Assembly (NCBI RefSeq): GCF_900605495.1
Contig: NZ_LR027601.1
Span: 236,912-300,911 of the forward strand
DNA length: 64,000 bases
Direction of reading: 5' to 3'
From: Bacilliculturomica massiliensis
GTDB lineage: Bacteria; Bacillota; Clostridia; Peptostreptococcales; Anaerovoracaceae
Shown here: piece by piece, positions 53,425-62,900 of the stretch
Position numbering within the stretch: position 1 is the stretch's first letter
Layout of the letters: each line of letters opens with the position of its first letter
Notes under the pieces: generated by a model
Told to the model about the DNA's origin: nothing
The model's input: only the letters and a program-made list of their open reading frames with translations
Databases searched by the model: none
Translations under genes and position numbers: made by a program

Positions 53425-54099
53425 ATGGCGAAACGAATTCTTGTTGTGGACGATGAGCCTGATATCGTCAATCTTTTGAGGGACTATTTTGAGTTGAATC
53501 AGTATACGGTGATGACGGCGTCGAATGGAGCGGATGCGGTCGCGCAGTCGGAAAAGCAGCCGGATCTGATCCTGCTGGATATCAACATGCCGGGAATGGA
53601 CGGGCTTGCCGTCTGCCGCCGCATTCGGGATTTCGTGTCCTGTCCGATCCTTTTTTTGACGGCAAAGGTGGAGGATTCGGACAAGATAAGCGGATTTCAG
53701 GCAGGGGGAGACGATTATATCGTAAAGCCCTTCAGTCTAAGCGAGCTGGGAGCCCGGGTGGAGGCGCATCTGAGGAGAGAAGAACGGCGGCGGGGATCGG
53801 GCAGAGTGCGTTTCGGCGGCGAGCTCTCTGTGGATTACGGAGAGCGGACGGTATATTTTAAAGGCGAACCTGTGGCTCTGGCGAAAAAAGAGTTTGATAT
53901 TTTGGAACTGCTCACGATGAATCAGGGTCAGATCTTCGACAAGGAAAGGATCTATGAAAAAGTGTGGGGTTACGACAGCGAGGGCGACAGCTCCGTGGTG
54001 GCGGAGCACATACGCCGGCTGCGGGCGCGGCTGGCCGCCGCCGGCTGTGGGAACCGGATCGATACTGTTTGGGGAGTTGGTTATAAATGGGTCAAATAA
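53425..54099 (+). CDS. OmpR-family response regulator
   Basis: From the ATG at 53425 (GGGGGGTGGCTGGC upstream) the protein has 224 residues: receiver domain with Asp52 (LILLDINMPG), Lys in YIVKPFS, and an OmpR/PhoB winged helix (AKKEFDILELLTMNQGQIFDKERIYEKVWG). It controls, most likely, the ABC exporter operon downstream. The kinase start lies within its last codons. Confidence 0.93.
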   Translation: MAKRILVVDDEPDIVNLLRDYFELNQYTVMTASNGADAVAQSEKQPDLILLDINMPGMDGLAVCRRIRDFVSCPILFLTAKVEDSDKISGFQAGGDDYIVKPFSLSELGARVEAHLRREERRRGSGRVRFGGELSVDYGERTVYFKGEPVALAKKEFDILELLTMNQGQIFDKERIYEKVWGYDSEGDSSVVAEHIRRLRARLAAAGCGNRIDTVWGVGYKWVK

Positions 54100-55358
54100 A
54101 AGAGCGGGCGAGGTTTCGGGACATGGGCCTGCGCAGCGCCCTTGCTTTGAGCACGGCGGCCGCGGCGCTGGTGGGAGTGACGGCGGCTATGGCGGTGCAG
54201 GGCATAGCGGGAGAACTGCGAAATGCGCTGATGGCGCCATATCTGCAGGATTATGAGATCGCGCCGGGGGTCAACACATACATAGTAGTGGGGCAGCCTG
54301 ATGGGGTGATCGGATTTATAGTGAATTACGGAGATCTGATCGTGCTGGCGCTGATGGGACTGATCATCGGCGGCGCCATCGCGGCGCAGGCGGTCCTGTT
54401 TTACAGGTGGAAGCTGAAAAGACCGCTGGCTGTTCTGAAGCAGGCGTCGGAAAAGATCGCGGAGAGCGATCTGGATTTTACGGTATCCGTAGACCAGCGC
54501 GATGAACTGGGGCAGCTGTGCGTCTCTTTTGAGACCATGCGCGGCGCTCTGGAGAAGAACTTCCGGGAGATGTGGCGGGCCGCAGAAGAGCGAAGGCGGA
54601 TCAATGCGGCGTTTTCGCACGATCTGAGAACGCCGCTGGCGGTCCTGCGGGGCTATACGGATCTGCTGGCCGCCTGTATACCGCTGGGAAAGTACAGTCC
54701 GGAGAAGATGGCCGATACAGTAGGCGCGATGTCCGTGCAGGTGAACCGCCTGGTGCGCTACACAGAGTGCATGAGCGCCCTGCAGCGTCTCGAAGATATG
54801 CCCTGCAGCTGGAAAAGGATATCGTTCGGAGAACTGTCCATGAGACTGAGGGAGACAGCGGAGATCGTGTGCGGCGGAACCGGCCGCAGATTGGAGTTTC
54901 AGGCAGTCCGGGAGGGCCCGTGGCCAGCGGAGGGATCGGCTGCGCCGGCGGGATCTGAGAATGAGACCGTGTGGATCTGGGCGGACGCGGAGCTGACCGC
55001 ACAGGTCTTTGAAAATCTCATCACCAACGCGGTGCGATTTGCAGAGACAAAGGTGACGGCGGAATGCCGGCTGGATCCGGAGGGGCAGGCATTCTGTCTC
55101 GTGGTGACCGACGATGGCCCGGGCTTTACGGAAGAAGGCCTGCGCAGGGCGGCGGACCCCTTTTACAGAGGAGGGGACAACACCGGCGGTCAGGCTGAAA
55201 ACGACGGCGCCGGCGGGAGCGGATCAGGTCATTTCGGCCTTGGTCTGCATATTTCTTCGCTTCTGTGTGAAAAGCACGGCGGGGGGCTCTGCGTCGAAAA
55301 CGGAGCGGGGGGCGGAGCGTGTCTGACCGCGAGATTTGCCTGCGTCAGGCCGGAATGA
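54087..55358 (+). CDS. HAMP-containing sensor histidine kinase
   Basis: A 423-residue kinase. A membrane segment near residues 15-37, a short external loop (38-85), a second one (88-110), HAMP (about 110-162), the phosphorylation site FSHDLRTPLAVLRGY (His178) and an ATPase domain with N-box LITNAVRFAE, DDGPGF and GLGLHIS. The short external loop resembles kinases that sense cell-wall-active peptides via the membrane or an ABC transporter. It overlaps the response regulator by 13 bp. Confidence 0.9.
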   Translation: MGQIKERARFRDMGLRSALALSTAAAALVGVTAAMAVQGIAGELRNALMAPYLQDYEIAPGVNTYIVVGQPDGVIGFIVNYGDLIVLALMGLIIGGAIAAQAVLFYRWKLKRPLAVLKQASEKIAESDLDFTVSVDQRDELGQLCVSFETMRGALEKNFREMWRAAEERRRINAAFSHDLRTPLAVLRGYTDLLAACIPLGKYSPEKMADTVGAMSVQVNRLVRYTECMSALQRLEDMPCSWKRISFGELSMRLRETAEIVCGGTGRRLEFQAVREGPWPAEGSAAPAGSENETVWIWADAELTAQVFENLITNAVRFAETKVTAECRLDPEGQAFCLVVTDDGPGFTEEGLRRAADPFYRGGDNTGGQAENDGAGGSGSGHFGLGLHISSLLCEKHGGGLCVENGAGGGACLTARFACVRPE

Positions 55359-55487
55359 CCGGGATGTCATTGAATTTTCACGATCTCTGAAATTTTTACC
55401 GTTCTTTTGATAGAAAGTTGAAAAACAGATCTTATACTCTCTTTGTGAAGGCGGCGGGAAGCCGCGTGAGGAAAGAGGGTATTTTTT

Positions 55488-56372
55488 ATGGAAGATATGA
55501 TCGTCGTACAGGGACTCAGCCAGTTTTACGGAAAAAAACAGGCGCTCAGAGACGTGACTCTGACTGTAGAGAAGGGAATGTTCGGATTGCTGGGAAGAAA
55601 CGGAGCGGGCAAGACGACGCTTATGCGGACGCTGGCCGCGCTGCTGCCCGTGGCCCGGGGGAGCGTCGCCGTATGCGGCGTCTCCGCAGGTGAGACGGGG
55701 AAGATCCGGCGCATGATCGGTTATCTGCCCCAGGATTTTTCCATGTATCCGTCTATGACGGTGGAGGGGGCGCTGGACTATCTGGGTATTTTATCGGATG
55801 TGCCGAAGGAGACCCGGAGGAAACGGATCCCGGAACTTTTGGAGCGGGTAAATCTCACGGAACAGCGCGGGAAGAGAATAAAGGCGTTGTCGGGCGGTAT
55901 GAAGAGACGTCTGGGCATAGCGCAGGCGCTGCTGCACGAGCCGCCGGTGCTGATCGTAGACGAGCCTACGGCTGGGCTGGACCCGGAAGAACGCGTCCGG
56001 TTCCGGAACCTCCTGTGCGAGACGGCGGAGGACCGCATCGTGATCCTCTCCACGCACATAGTGGGGGATGTGGAGGCGGCCTGTTCCAACGCGGCGATCC
56101 TGGATGAAGGCCGGCTGATCTGGAACGGCTCGGTAGAGTCGCTTCTCAAGGCTGCCGAAGGCAGGGTGTTCAGCTGTACTGTACCGCGAAAAGAGCTGCC
56201 GCTGCTGCAGGAACACTATATCGTGACTGAGATCAGCGCCAGGGGCAGTGAGAGCGATGTGCGGCTGCTTGCGCCGGAGGGCATGGCGGTCCCAGCCCAG
56301 GCCCGGGCCGCTGAGCCCAGCGCTGAGGACGCGTACCTGTACTGTCTTTGCAGGTGTGGGGGTGAGCGGTGA
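55488..56372 (+). CDS. ABC transporter ATP-binding protein
   Basis: A 294-residue ATPase with Walker A GRNGAGKTT, signature LSGGMKRRLGIAQALL, Walker B VLIVDEPTAGLDPEER and the H-loop ILSTHIVGDVE. Domain order and length match ABC-2 type exporters (antibiotic peptide or lipid export). It lies 130 bp after the kinase and overlaps the next gene by 1 bp. Confidence 0.95.
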   Translation: MEDMIVVQGLSQFYGKKQALRDVTLTVEKGMFGLLGRNGAGKTTLMRTLAALLPVARGSVAVCGVSAGETGKIRRMIGYLPQDFSMYPSMTVEGALDYLGILSDVPKETRRKRIPELLERVNLTEQRGKRIKALSGGMKRRLGIAQALLHEPPVLIVDEPTAGLDPEERVRFRNLLCETAEDRIVILSTHIVGDVEAACSNAAILDEGRLIWNGSVESLLKAAEGRVFSCTVPRKELPLLQEHYIVTEISARGSESDVRLLAPEGMAVPAQARAAEPSAEDAYLYCLCRCGGER

Positions 56373-57748
56373 TGGAACTGTTTCTGAAAGAATGCGGCCG
56401 GGTGGCGCGAAGCTTGTCGTATCTGATCCTGGCGGCGGCTATGGTCATCTTCGCGTGGAGCCAGCTGCCCCCTATCTTCAGCGAGACGATCTCAAAACCG
56501 CAACCGGGGAGCGGCAATTATGGGATCAGGCAAACGGACGATCCGGAGGTGATCATGCCTGCGGCGATCGGAGGGCTTTATCGGGAGTTTAAGGAAAATC
56601 ATTACACTACATATCCCATTGGATTTATCCGCAATGTTCGTCTCAATGAGGCGGAGACGGCTGAGATGGCCGCCATCCTCTCTGAATTGAGCGGAGTTTC
56701 AGCGGAGAAGCTGCTGAGCCAGGCGGCGGAGGCGGCCGGTGGGCAAAAGGATCCCGCCGGAGAAGGGACTGTGACCCTTTCCATGGACGGGGGAACGATC
56801 AGAGAAACAGACGGCGGTGGATTTGAGATCGAAATGGATCCAGTGCAGGGGGGGCCGCCGGGGGAAGGGGCGCCGGGGACCGGCGGGATCAGAGAAGACA
56901 CGCTTCTGCCCGCGGAGGGCCTCGGCTATGAGAGATTTATCGAACTCATGGATCGGGCCGACCACATTCTGGGCGGCGGATCGGATTATGGGGAAGATTC
57001 GGTGTCAGGTTTCGGGAGCGTTCCTGCACAGTATGAGGATGCGCTGGCCGAATACGCGGCCTTCGTGCGCACAGACCGGGTCTCGGGAGCCTACGCCCGG
57101 ATCTTCTGCGACTACATGGGCATTGCGGCCGCGCTGCTGCCTGTGTTTCCCGCCGTGGCCCTGGGCCTGGCGGATCGCCGGGCGCGGATGCGGGAGCTGG
57201 TGGGTTCCAGAAGTATATCCTCCGCAAAGCTGACGGCGGTCCGGTACGCGTCGCTGGTGACGATGGCCATGCTGCCCATCCTTCTGTTGGCTGTGTTGGG
57301 AACGGCGTCCGTGTTTCAGCTCTACGCAGGGTCTGGATTGGAGATCTCACCGATTGCCTTTTTGTTCTATGTGCCGGGCTGGGTGCTTCCCACCGTTATG
57401 ACCTCCACAGCTGTAGGGATGTTTATTACAGAGCTCACCGGGACGCCGGCGGCTATCTTTGTCATGCTGCTCTGGTGGCTTGCAGATCTGAACGCGGGGA
57501 TCGCACAGATGCACGGTGTGTATGGAGGGATGCCGCTGATCCCCAGGCATAACACGCTGCGCGGGGCGCAGGAGTTTCTGGATCACTTTGGCGCTCTGGC
57601 CGCCAGCCGGGTGTTTTACACGGTACTGGCCCTTATACTGGTCTGCCTGACCGCGTTTGTATACGAGAAGAATAGGAGGGGAACCGGCAGTGGAATATTT
57701 GGATCTGCGGTGCTGCGCCGCGGGAACGGCCGTCTGGCTTCGCAGTAG
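56372..57748 (+). CDS. ABC-2-type permease subunit with large external domain
   Basis: A 458-residue membrane protein. A membrane segment at about 14-34 is followed by a large extracytoplasmic domain (35-240) with Gly-rich linkers, and then five to six membrane segments (about 250-440; FCDYMGIAAALLPVFPAVALGLADRRARMREL, SLVTMAMLPILLLAVLGTASV). Its topology is that of an ABC-2 permease. The last 59 bp overlap the next gene. Confidence 0.8.
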   Translation: MELFLKECGRVARSLSYLILAAAMVIFAWSQLPPIFSETISKPQPGSGNYGIRQTDDPEVIMPAAIGGLYREFKENHYTTYPIGFIRNVRLNEAETAEMAAILSELSGVSAEKLLSQAAEAAGGQKDPAGEGTVTLSMDGGTIRETDGGGFEIEMDPVQGGPPGEGAPGTGGIREDTLLPAEGLGYERFIELMDRADHILGGGSDYGEDSVSGFGSVPAQYEDALAEYAAFVRTDRVSGAYARIFCDYMGIAAALLPVFPAVALGLADRRARMRELVGSRSISSAKLTAVRYASLVTMAMLPILLLAVLGTASVFQLYAGSGLEISPIAFLFYVPGWVLPTVMTSTAVGMFITELTGTPAAIFVMLLWWLADLNAGIAQMHGVYGGMPLIPRHNTLRGAQEFLDHFGALAASRVFYTVLALILVCLTAFVYEKNRRGTGSGIFGSAVLRRGNGRLASQ

Positions 57749-58343
57749 CTTTTGGCCTCATCTGGCCGCCGCGGGAGCAGTCCTGCTTTTGACGCCCGTG
57801 CTGTTCAGCGTCAGATCGCTTTCCGCGCAGGAAGCCGCATTCCCGCTGGAGCTGGCCGCGGCTCTCTGCGGAGTGATCCTTGAGACCCCGATCTTCGCTG
57901 CGGAGCGGGAGGAGGGCGTTCGGGAAACTGTGCTGGCAAAATATGCGGACTATGGGGTGATGTGCGCGCTGCGGTGTCTCTGTGCCTTGGCGGCGACGCT
58001 GCTGTTGATCGCATTGTTCGTACTGTTTCTGCGCACGCAGGGAAGCGACGTGGGCATGAGAGAACTGACAGGCACCCTGGCATCGGCCGCCTTTCTGGGG
58101 GGATTGGGGCTGCTGACTGCCGCCGGACTGGAGAGCGAAGCGGCGGCCTACATGGTGCCGGTCCTGTATTACGCCTTCAATTATTCTGCGGGGCGTGAAC
58201 GGCTGGGAGACTTTTATCTGTTTTCCATGATGAGCGGCGGAGGAGAGGGAAAGATCGTCCTGCTCTCTTCCGGCCTGCTGCTGGCGGCTGCGGGATTGAC
58301 GGTCAACAGGATCAGGGTAAAAAAGGGAGCTGTGCGGCGTTGA
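57690..58343 (+). CDS. Second ABC transporter membrane protein
   Basis: Start proposed at GTG 57690, which has AGGAGGGGAACCGG upstream, giving 217 residues; an upstream in-frame start exists at 57657 without a site. It has six hydrophobic segments and few charged residues. Placed after the ATPase and permease it is probably the third component of the exporter. Confidence 0.7.
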   Translation: MEYLDLRCCAAGTAVWLRSSFWPHLAAAGAVLLLTPVLFSVRSLSAQEAAFPLELAAALCGVILETPIFAAEREEGVRETVLAKYADYGVMCALRCLCALAATLLLIALFVLFLRTQGSDVGMRELTGTLASAAFLGGLGLLTAAGLESEAAAYMVPVLYYAFNYSAGRERLGDFYLFSMMSGGGEGKIVLLSSGLLLAAAGLTVNRIRVKKGAVRR

Positions 58344-58392
58344 AAGGCAGCGGGCCGTCACCTTTATCTAAACTATACTGGATTATACTGCG

Positions 58393-58419
58393 AATTGGGT
58401 AGACATCGTCTACCCAATT
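58393..58419. promoter_or_regulatory. Perfect 12-bp palindrome at the island border
   Basis: AATTGGGTAGAC (58393-58404) and GTCTACCCAATT (58408-58419) are separated by ATC. It could be a terminator of the ABC operon, though the T-run is short, or an operator ahead of abiEi. It marks the switch from GC-rich to AT-rich sequence. Confidence 0.55.
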
Positions 58420-58439
58420 TGACTTAGAAGATGTATATT

Positions 58440-58490
58440 TATTGACTTTTGTGCTTTGCAATCGTATAATAACAAGCATTAAAGTCAATA
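58440..58490 (+). promoter_or_regulatory. abiE promoter with flanking inverted repeat
   Basis: TTGACT (58442-58447) and TATAAT (58465-58470) are 17 bp apart, a near-consensus promoter. The -35 box lies in TATTGACTTT (58440-58449), whose exact inverse AAAGTCAATA is at 58481-58490, just past the -10. AbiEi antitoxins are known to repress their own promoter by binding inverted repeats, so this is a likely operator. Confidence 0.75.
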
Positions 58491-58507
58491 GAAAGTAGAG
58501 GATTATT

Positions 58508-59101
58508 GTGAGAGCAACTGAAGAGATTATAAAGATGGCAAAAGGGAATAATGGGACAGTTACTACTGCAATGGTAGTTGCAGCAGGGTTTTCACGTGGG
58601 AATATTAAATACCTTGTTGATAAGGGAATGATAGAGAAATCCTCCCGAGGTATTTACATTTTGCCGGAAGTTTGGGATGATGAAATTTTCAATTTACAGA
58701 ATCGATTTAAAAGAGGAGTTTATTCCCACGAAACAGCATTGTTTCTATGGGATTTAACAGATCGAACACCGAACAAATATCATATGACTTTTCCGATGAA
58801 TTACAATTTGACAAACCCAAAGAAAGAGAATATTAGGTGTGTGCAGTGTAAGAAAGAGATATATGATTTGGGAATAGAAGAAGTGACTACACCGGGTGGA
58901 AATGTTGTAAGAGCGTATAGTGTAGAACGAACGCTCTGTGATATTTTAAAGCCTCATAGCCGTGTGGACATTCAGGTGGTAACAGAAGCTTTTAAACGTT
59001 ATGCAGCTAATTCTGATAAAAATATTCCTGTTTTATCTGAATTAGCAAAACTTTTAAAGGTTGAAATAAAACTCAGATCATATCTGGAGGTACTGTTGTG
59101 A
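58508..59101 (+). CDS. abiEi: AbiEi-family antitoxin of a type IV toxin-antitoxin system
   Basis: A 197-residue protein with GTG start. Residues 1-60 form the winged-helix AbiEi N-terminal domain (GTVTTAMVVAAGFSRGNIKYLVDKGMIEKSSRGIYIL), followed by the AbiEi_1 domain (YSHETALFLWDLTDRTPNKYHMTFP, VRAYSVERTLCDILKP). In the AbiE family this protein represses the operon and counteracts the nucleotidyltransferase AbiEii. It overlaps abiEii by 4 bp. AT-rich codon use differs from genes to the left. Confidence 0.93.
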   Translation: MRATEEIIKMAKGNNGTVTTAMVVAAGFSRGNIKYLVDKGMIEKSSRGIYILPEVWDDEIFNLQNRFKRGVYSHETALFLWDLTDRTPNKYHMTFPMNYNLTNPKKENIRCVQCKKEIYDLGIEEVTTPGGNVVRAYSVERTLCDILKPHSRVDIQVVTEAFKRYAANSDKNIPVLSELAKLLKVEIKLRSYLEVLL

Positions 59102-59939
59102 AAAATGCAATGCAGCTAAAGGCACTTATTAAAAATCTTGCAAAAGATAAACATATATCTGCACAGCTCGTAATGCAAAATTTTATGTTAGAGAGGTTAT
59201 TGGAACGAATATCTGTTTCAAAATATCAGCAAAATTTTATCTTGAAGGGCGGATTTTTGATTGCAGCGATGGTTGGCCTTGACACTAGAGCAACCATGGA
59301 TATGGACGCAACAATAAAAGGATTGCCTGTAAATGAACAGACTATTCGGGAAATGTTTGGAGAAATATGTGAAATAGAATTGGACGATGATGTGTTGTTT
59401 AGTTTTCGTAGTATTGGAGAAATTCGAGAGGGTGATGAATATACAGGGTATCGTGTGTCGCTGTCTGCAAATTATCCGCCCATGGCAGTTCCCTTGAAGT
59501 TGGCATTACCACAGGTGATCGGATAACTCCAAAAGAAATAGAATATCGGTTCAAACTTCTTTTAGAAGACAGAAGTATTTCGGTGCTTGCATATAACTTA
59601 GAAACAATAATGGCAGAGAAATTGGAAACTGTGATATCCAGAGGCGATCAGAACACAAGGCCAAGGGATTATTATGATATATACATATTGGCTAAGTTGC
59701 AGTATTCCAATATAAACCTCGATCGATTAAAAGAGGCATTAAGTGCAACAACGGAGAAACGCGGTTCATCAATAGTGGTTAAAGATTATCGTAGAATTAT
59801 AAATGCAGTTAAAAATAGCGAAGTTATGCAGAGACAATGGAATAACTATCAAAAGAATTTTGACTATGCAATAGATATATTATTTGAGGATGTGTGTGAT
59901 GTGGTTGTGAAATTGATGGGTGATTTGACAGAGATTTAA
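59098..59939 (+). pseudogene. abiEii: AbiEii nucleotidyltransferase toxin gene with 1-nt frameshift
   Basis: The first open part (59098-59526) encodes the nucleotidyltransferase head: ILKGGFLIAAMVGLDTRATMDMDATIKGLP. It ends after PLKL at an early TAA. Reading on in the +1-shifted frame from 59505 gives TTGDRITPKEIEYRFKLL and VLAYNLETIMAEKLETVISRG, the normal continuation through 59939. One base seems missing between 59503 and 59504 (TTG-G[A]C-ATT). This is a broken toxin or a sequencing error; restored length would be about 280 residues. Confidence 0.88.
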
Positions 59940-59987
59940 TTGTTTTATTATTTAAAAGGATTCTTTTTTGTAAAGGGAAATTAAGAA

Positions 59988-62900
59988 ATGAATTATTCTG
60001 AGAAAACAAAGCCTGGAATGGGAGATCCATATTGGTATGAATGGTCTGTAGGACAGCAGTATATCATAGATATGCTTAATCCGGATAACAACATAAAATG
60101 CGTAGAGTTACAAGCTGACATAGGTCTAGGCTTGGATGATGTGGTGGTAACATATGAGGATGGAGAAAAGTTGTTTATTCAGGTAAAGCATACAAGGGCT
60201 GATGATACATTGACATTTGGAGATCTTGTTATGATTGATGATTCAAAAAAAGATGAGAAAAACAAGTATTCACTTCTGGGAGAACTTGCGAAATCTTGGA
60301 TTGATGAAAAAGATAAGTATCAAAAAACAAGAGTATGTTTATTTACAAACAGGAAAGTAGGAAATAGAGTATCTTCTGCTGGGCAGGACAGGAGTGTTAA
60401 GCGTCCAGCGTTAAAGACATTTTGGAAGGAACTAAAAGAGCAAATTATAGGTGGAAAAGCATTTGATGAAATAGTATTTTCAGAACACGAATCAGCATGG
60501 AATGAATGGAAATCACAACTGAAGTATATTGAAAAGGATGAGGATAAACTATCATTTTTGCGTTGCCTTGAAATAGAAACAAATCAAGTGGGGCTGATTG
60601 AAATAGAAGAAGATTTGTTGAAAAAACTGCAGATGGCATTTAATGTGAAGCTAGATGTGGCGAAAGTCTTATTGATGAAACTTGATCACGCATTAAGAAA
60701 TTGGACAACCTCTATAAGAATAGCTTCATGCATTACGGCAGAAGATGTTTATGCAGCTCTTGCTGTAGACGAAGATACAGTTTCTTACAATCATGATTTG
60801 ATTCCGTCAGAACCATTTTTTCAAAGTCGAAATGATTTGGTAAATCGACTGGAAACAGAACTGTTAGATGGGGATAGTAGAGTTGTGTTCTTATCAGGAA
60901 TTCCGGGTACTGGGAAGACAAATATTGTAAGTAAAATCAGTGGAAAAAGAAATAGTATAGTTGATATCAGATATTATGCATATGAGCCTATAGATCCATC
61001 AAAGGAATATCTTCCTATGGATGTTTCAAAACGTGTTGACAAGACAAATTTCTGGAATGAACTTTTTAATCAGCTTAGAAAACTTTTAAAAGGCAAATTA
61101 CAAAAGTATAATGTTCCTGTTGTTAATGGATTAATGACACTGGAAGAAATGAAAGAGCAATTTTTTAAAATAGCATCCAGGTATGCGGAAGATAATGAAA
61201 GAACATTTATTATTGCAATAGATGGAATAGATCATGCAGCAAGAGCTGGTTTCATGGAAGAAACTTTTTTAGCTACGCTCCCAGATCCAGAATATATTCC
61301 GTCAAATGTAAAGATTCTTCTGGCAGGCCAGCCGAAGGAAGACTATAAGAATTATCCGCTGTGGCTATTTGAAGAGGCAAAAAATGTAAAAGAGATAGTC
61401 GTACCATCATTACAGGTATCAGATATTTTTACTCTTGTAGAAGATAAAATGCCAGAGAAAAATACAGTTTATAAACAACAGATATCAAATCTTATAGGTA
61501 AATATGCACAAGGGATTACACTTGCAGCAATTTTTGCCGTACATGAAGCTATGCAGCAGTCTGATCCGGTGAAACTTGAGGAACAATTGCAAAATAGAAA
61601 GTTAAGTGGAAATATTCAAGAATATTATAAATCTATATGGGACGCGGCAAAGAAAAATATGCAAATTCCGTTTGTGGATTATAAAATGGCGGGAGTATTT
61701 GCTTTTTTTAATGAACCTATTAATGCGGTAAAAATGAAAGGATTTTTTCCGGAAGAAAACATTTCAGTATCTGGATGGAAAAATGTGTTGAAAGCTTTAA
61801 GCCCATTGCTGATTGCAAATGATGAAAATTATACATTATTGCATAATGATATCAGAGTATATTTGTCAGGAATTATAGGACAGGATATAGAACTTGTTAA
61901 AGAGGTATATGCTGGGCTTTCGGATTATTATTTGAACCTGAAAGAGAAGACTTTGGCTTATTATAGGGATATTTTGCGTTTTCTAAAGCTGGCGGGGCGA
62001 GAAAAAGAATTTACAAAGATTTATTCTGCAGATTACATTATTTCAGCATACGTTCACGGTGTTGAAATAAATGAACTTAGAGAAATTTCCAAAGATATTT
62101 TAAAAGGTATCATTGCTAATAATCCGATTGATTGGGCGAATATGAGATGTTTGGCTTTGGGATATATGACTATTGATCAAATTGAAAAAAGTAGTTATGA
62201 AATTGAAGAATCGAACTTTAGAAAAAGTTTGACTTCAATAAATATTCATCCATATGAATGTTATGTACAACCGGAATCTGCATGGAATTTTGATATACTG
62301 AATACAGTTATAAGCTTAGTAAAGCGTTTGTATGATGGAGGAGAATTAAATCGAGCCAAGAGTCTATTTAAAAACTGGTTTTTTGAAATAGATATTGCAA
62401 AAATATATACCCGTATGGTATCTGAGGATGATGATAAGGAATTCCTTTCTTCAGGATTCCAGAATGTTGCAGATAATTTGGCTGAATGTGTGTGTCGTTC
62501 AGGAGAATTTTCAATTTTGTATGGGCTGAGAGAGTTAGTGGTAATTAATAATCGATTTGCATATCGTTTAACAGAATCCGTTTTAAAGAATATTTTCATA
62601 TTATTATCAGGCGAAGAACTTTCGAGTGCATTAGATACATTAGAATTGGTATACATAGATCCACTTGTTGAAGGTGTAAAGAAGTTGATCGAGCAAAATC
62701 GATATGAAGATATCAAACATGTAGATAATGTTTTACGTGATAGGTTGTCTCGAAATAGTATGGGGAAATTAGTATCTACATTTATGCAAATTATAGCGAA
62801 TCCTCAACAGTGGTCTAATGATTGTAAAGAAGAATTATGGAATCAGATCGAAAATGTTGATTTACCAGATGACAATATTGAAAATTTGATGACATATTAT

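Noticed and set aside
55400-55440. Promoter TTGATA/TATACT before the ABC operon
   Set aside because: Spacing is 20 bp, too long for a confident call.
59490-59530. Programmed ribosomal frameshift in abiEii
   Set aside because: No slippery heptamer, stem-loop or internal Shine-Dalgarno sequence at the shift; a simple deletion or base error explains it.
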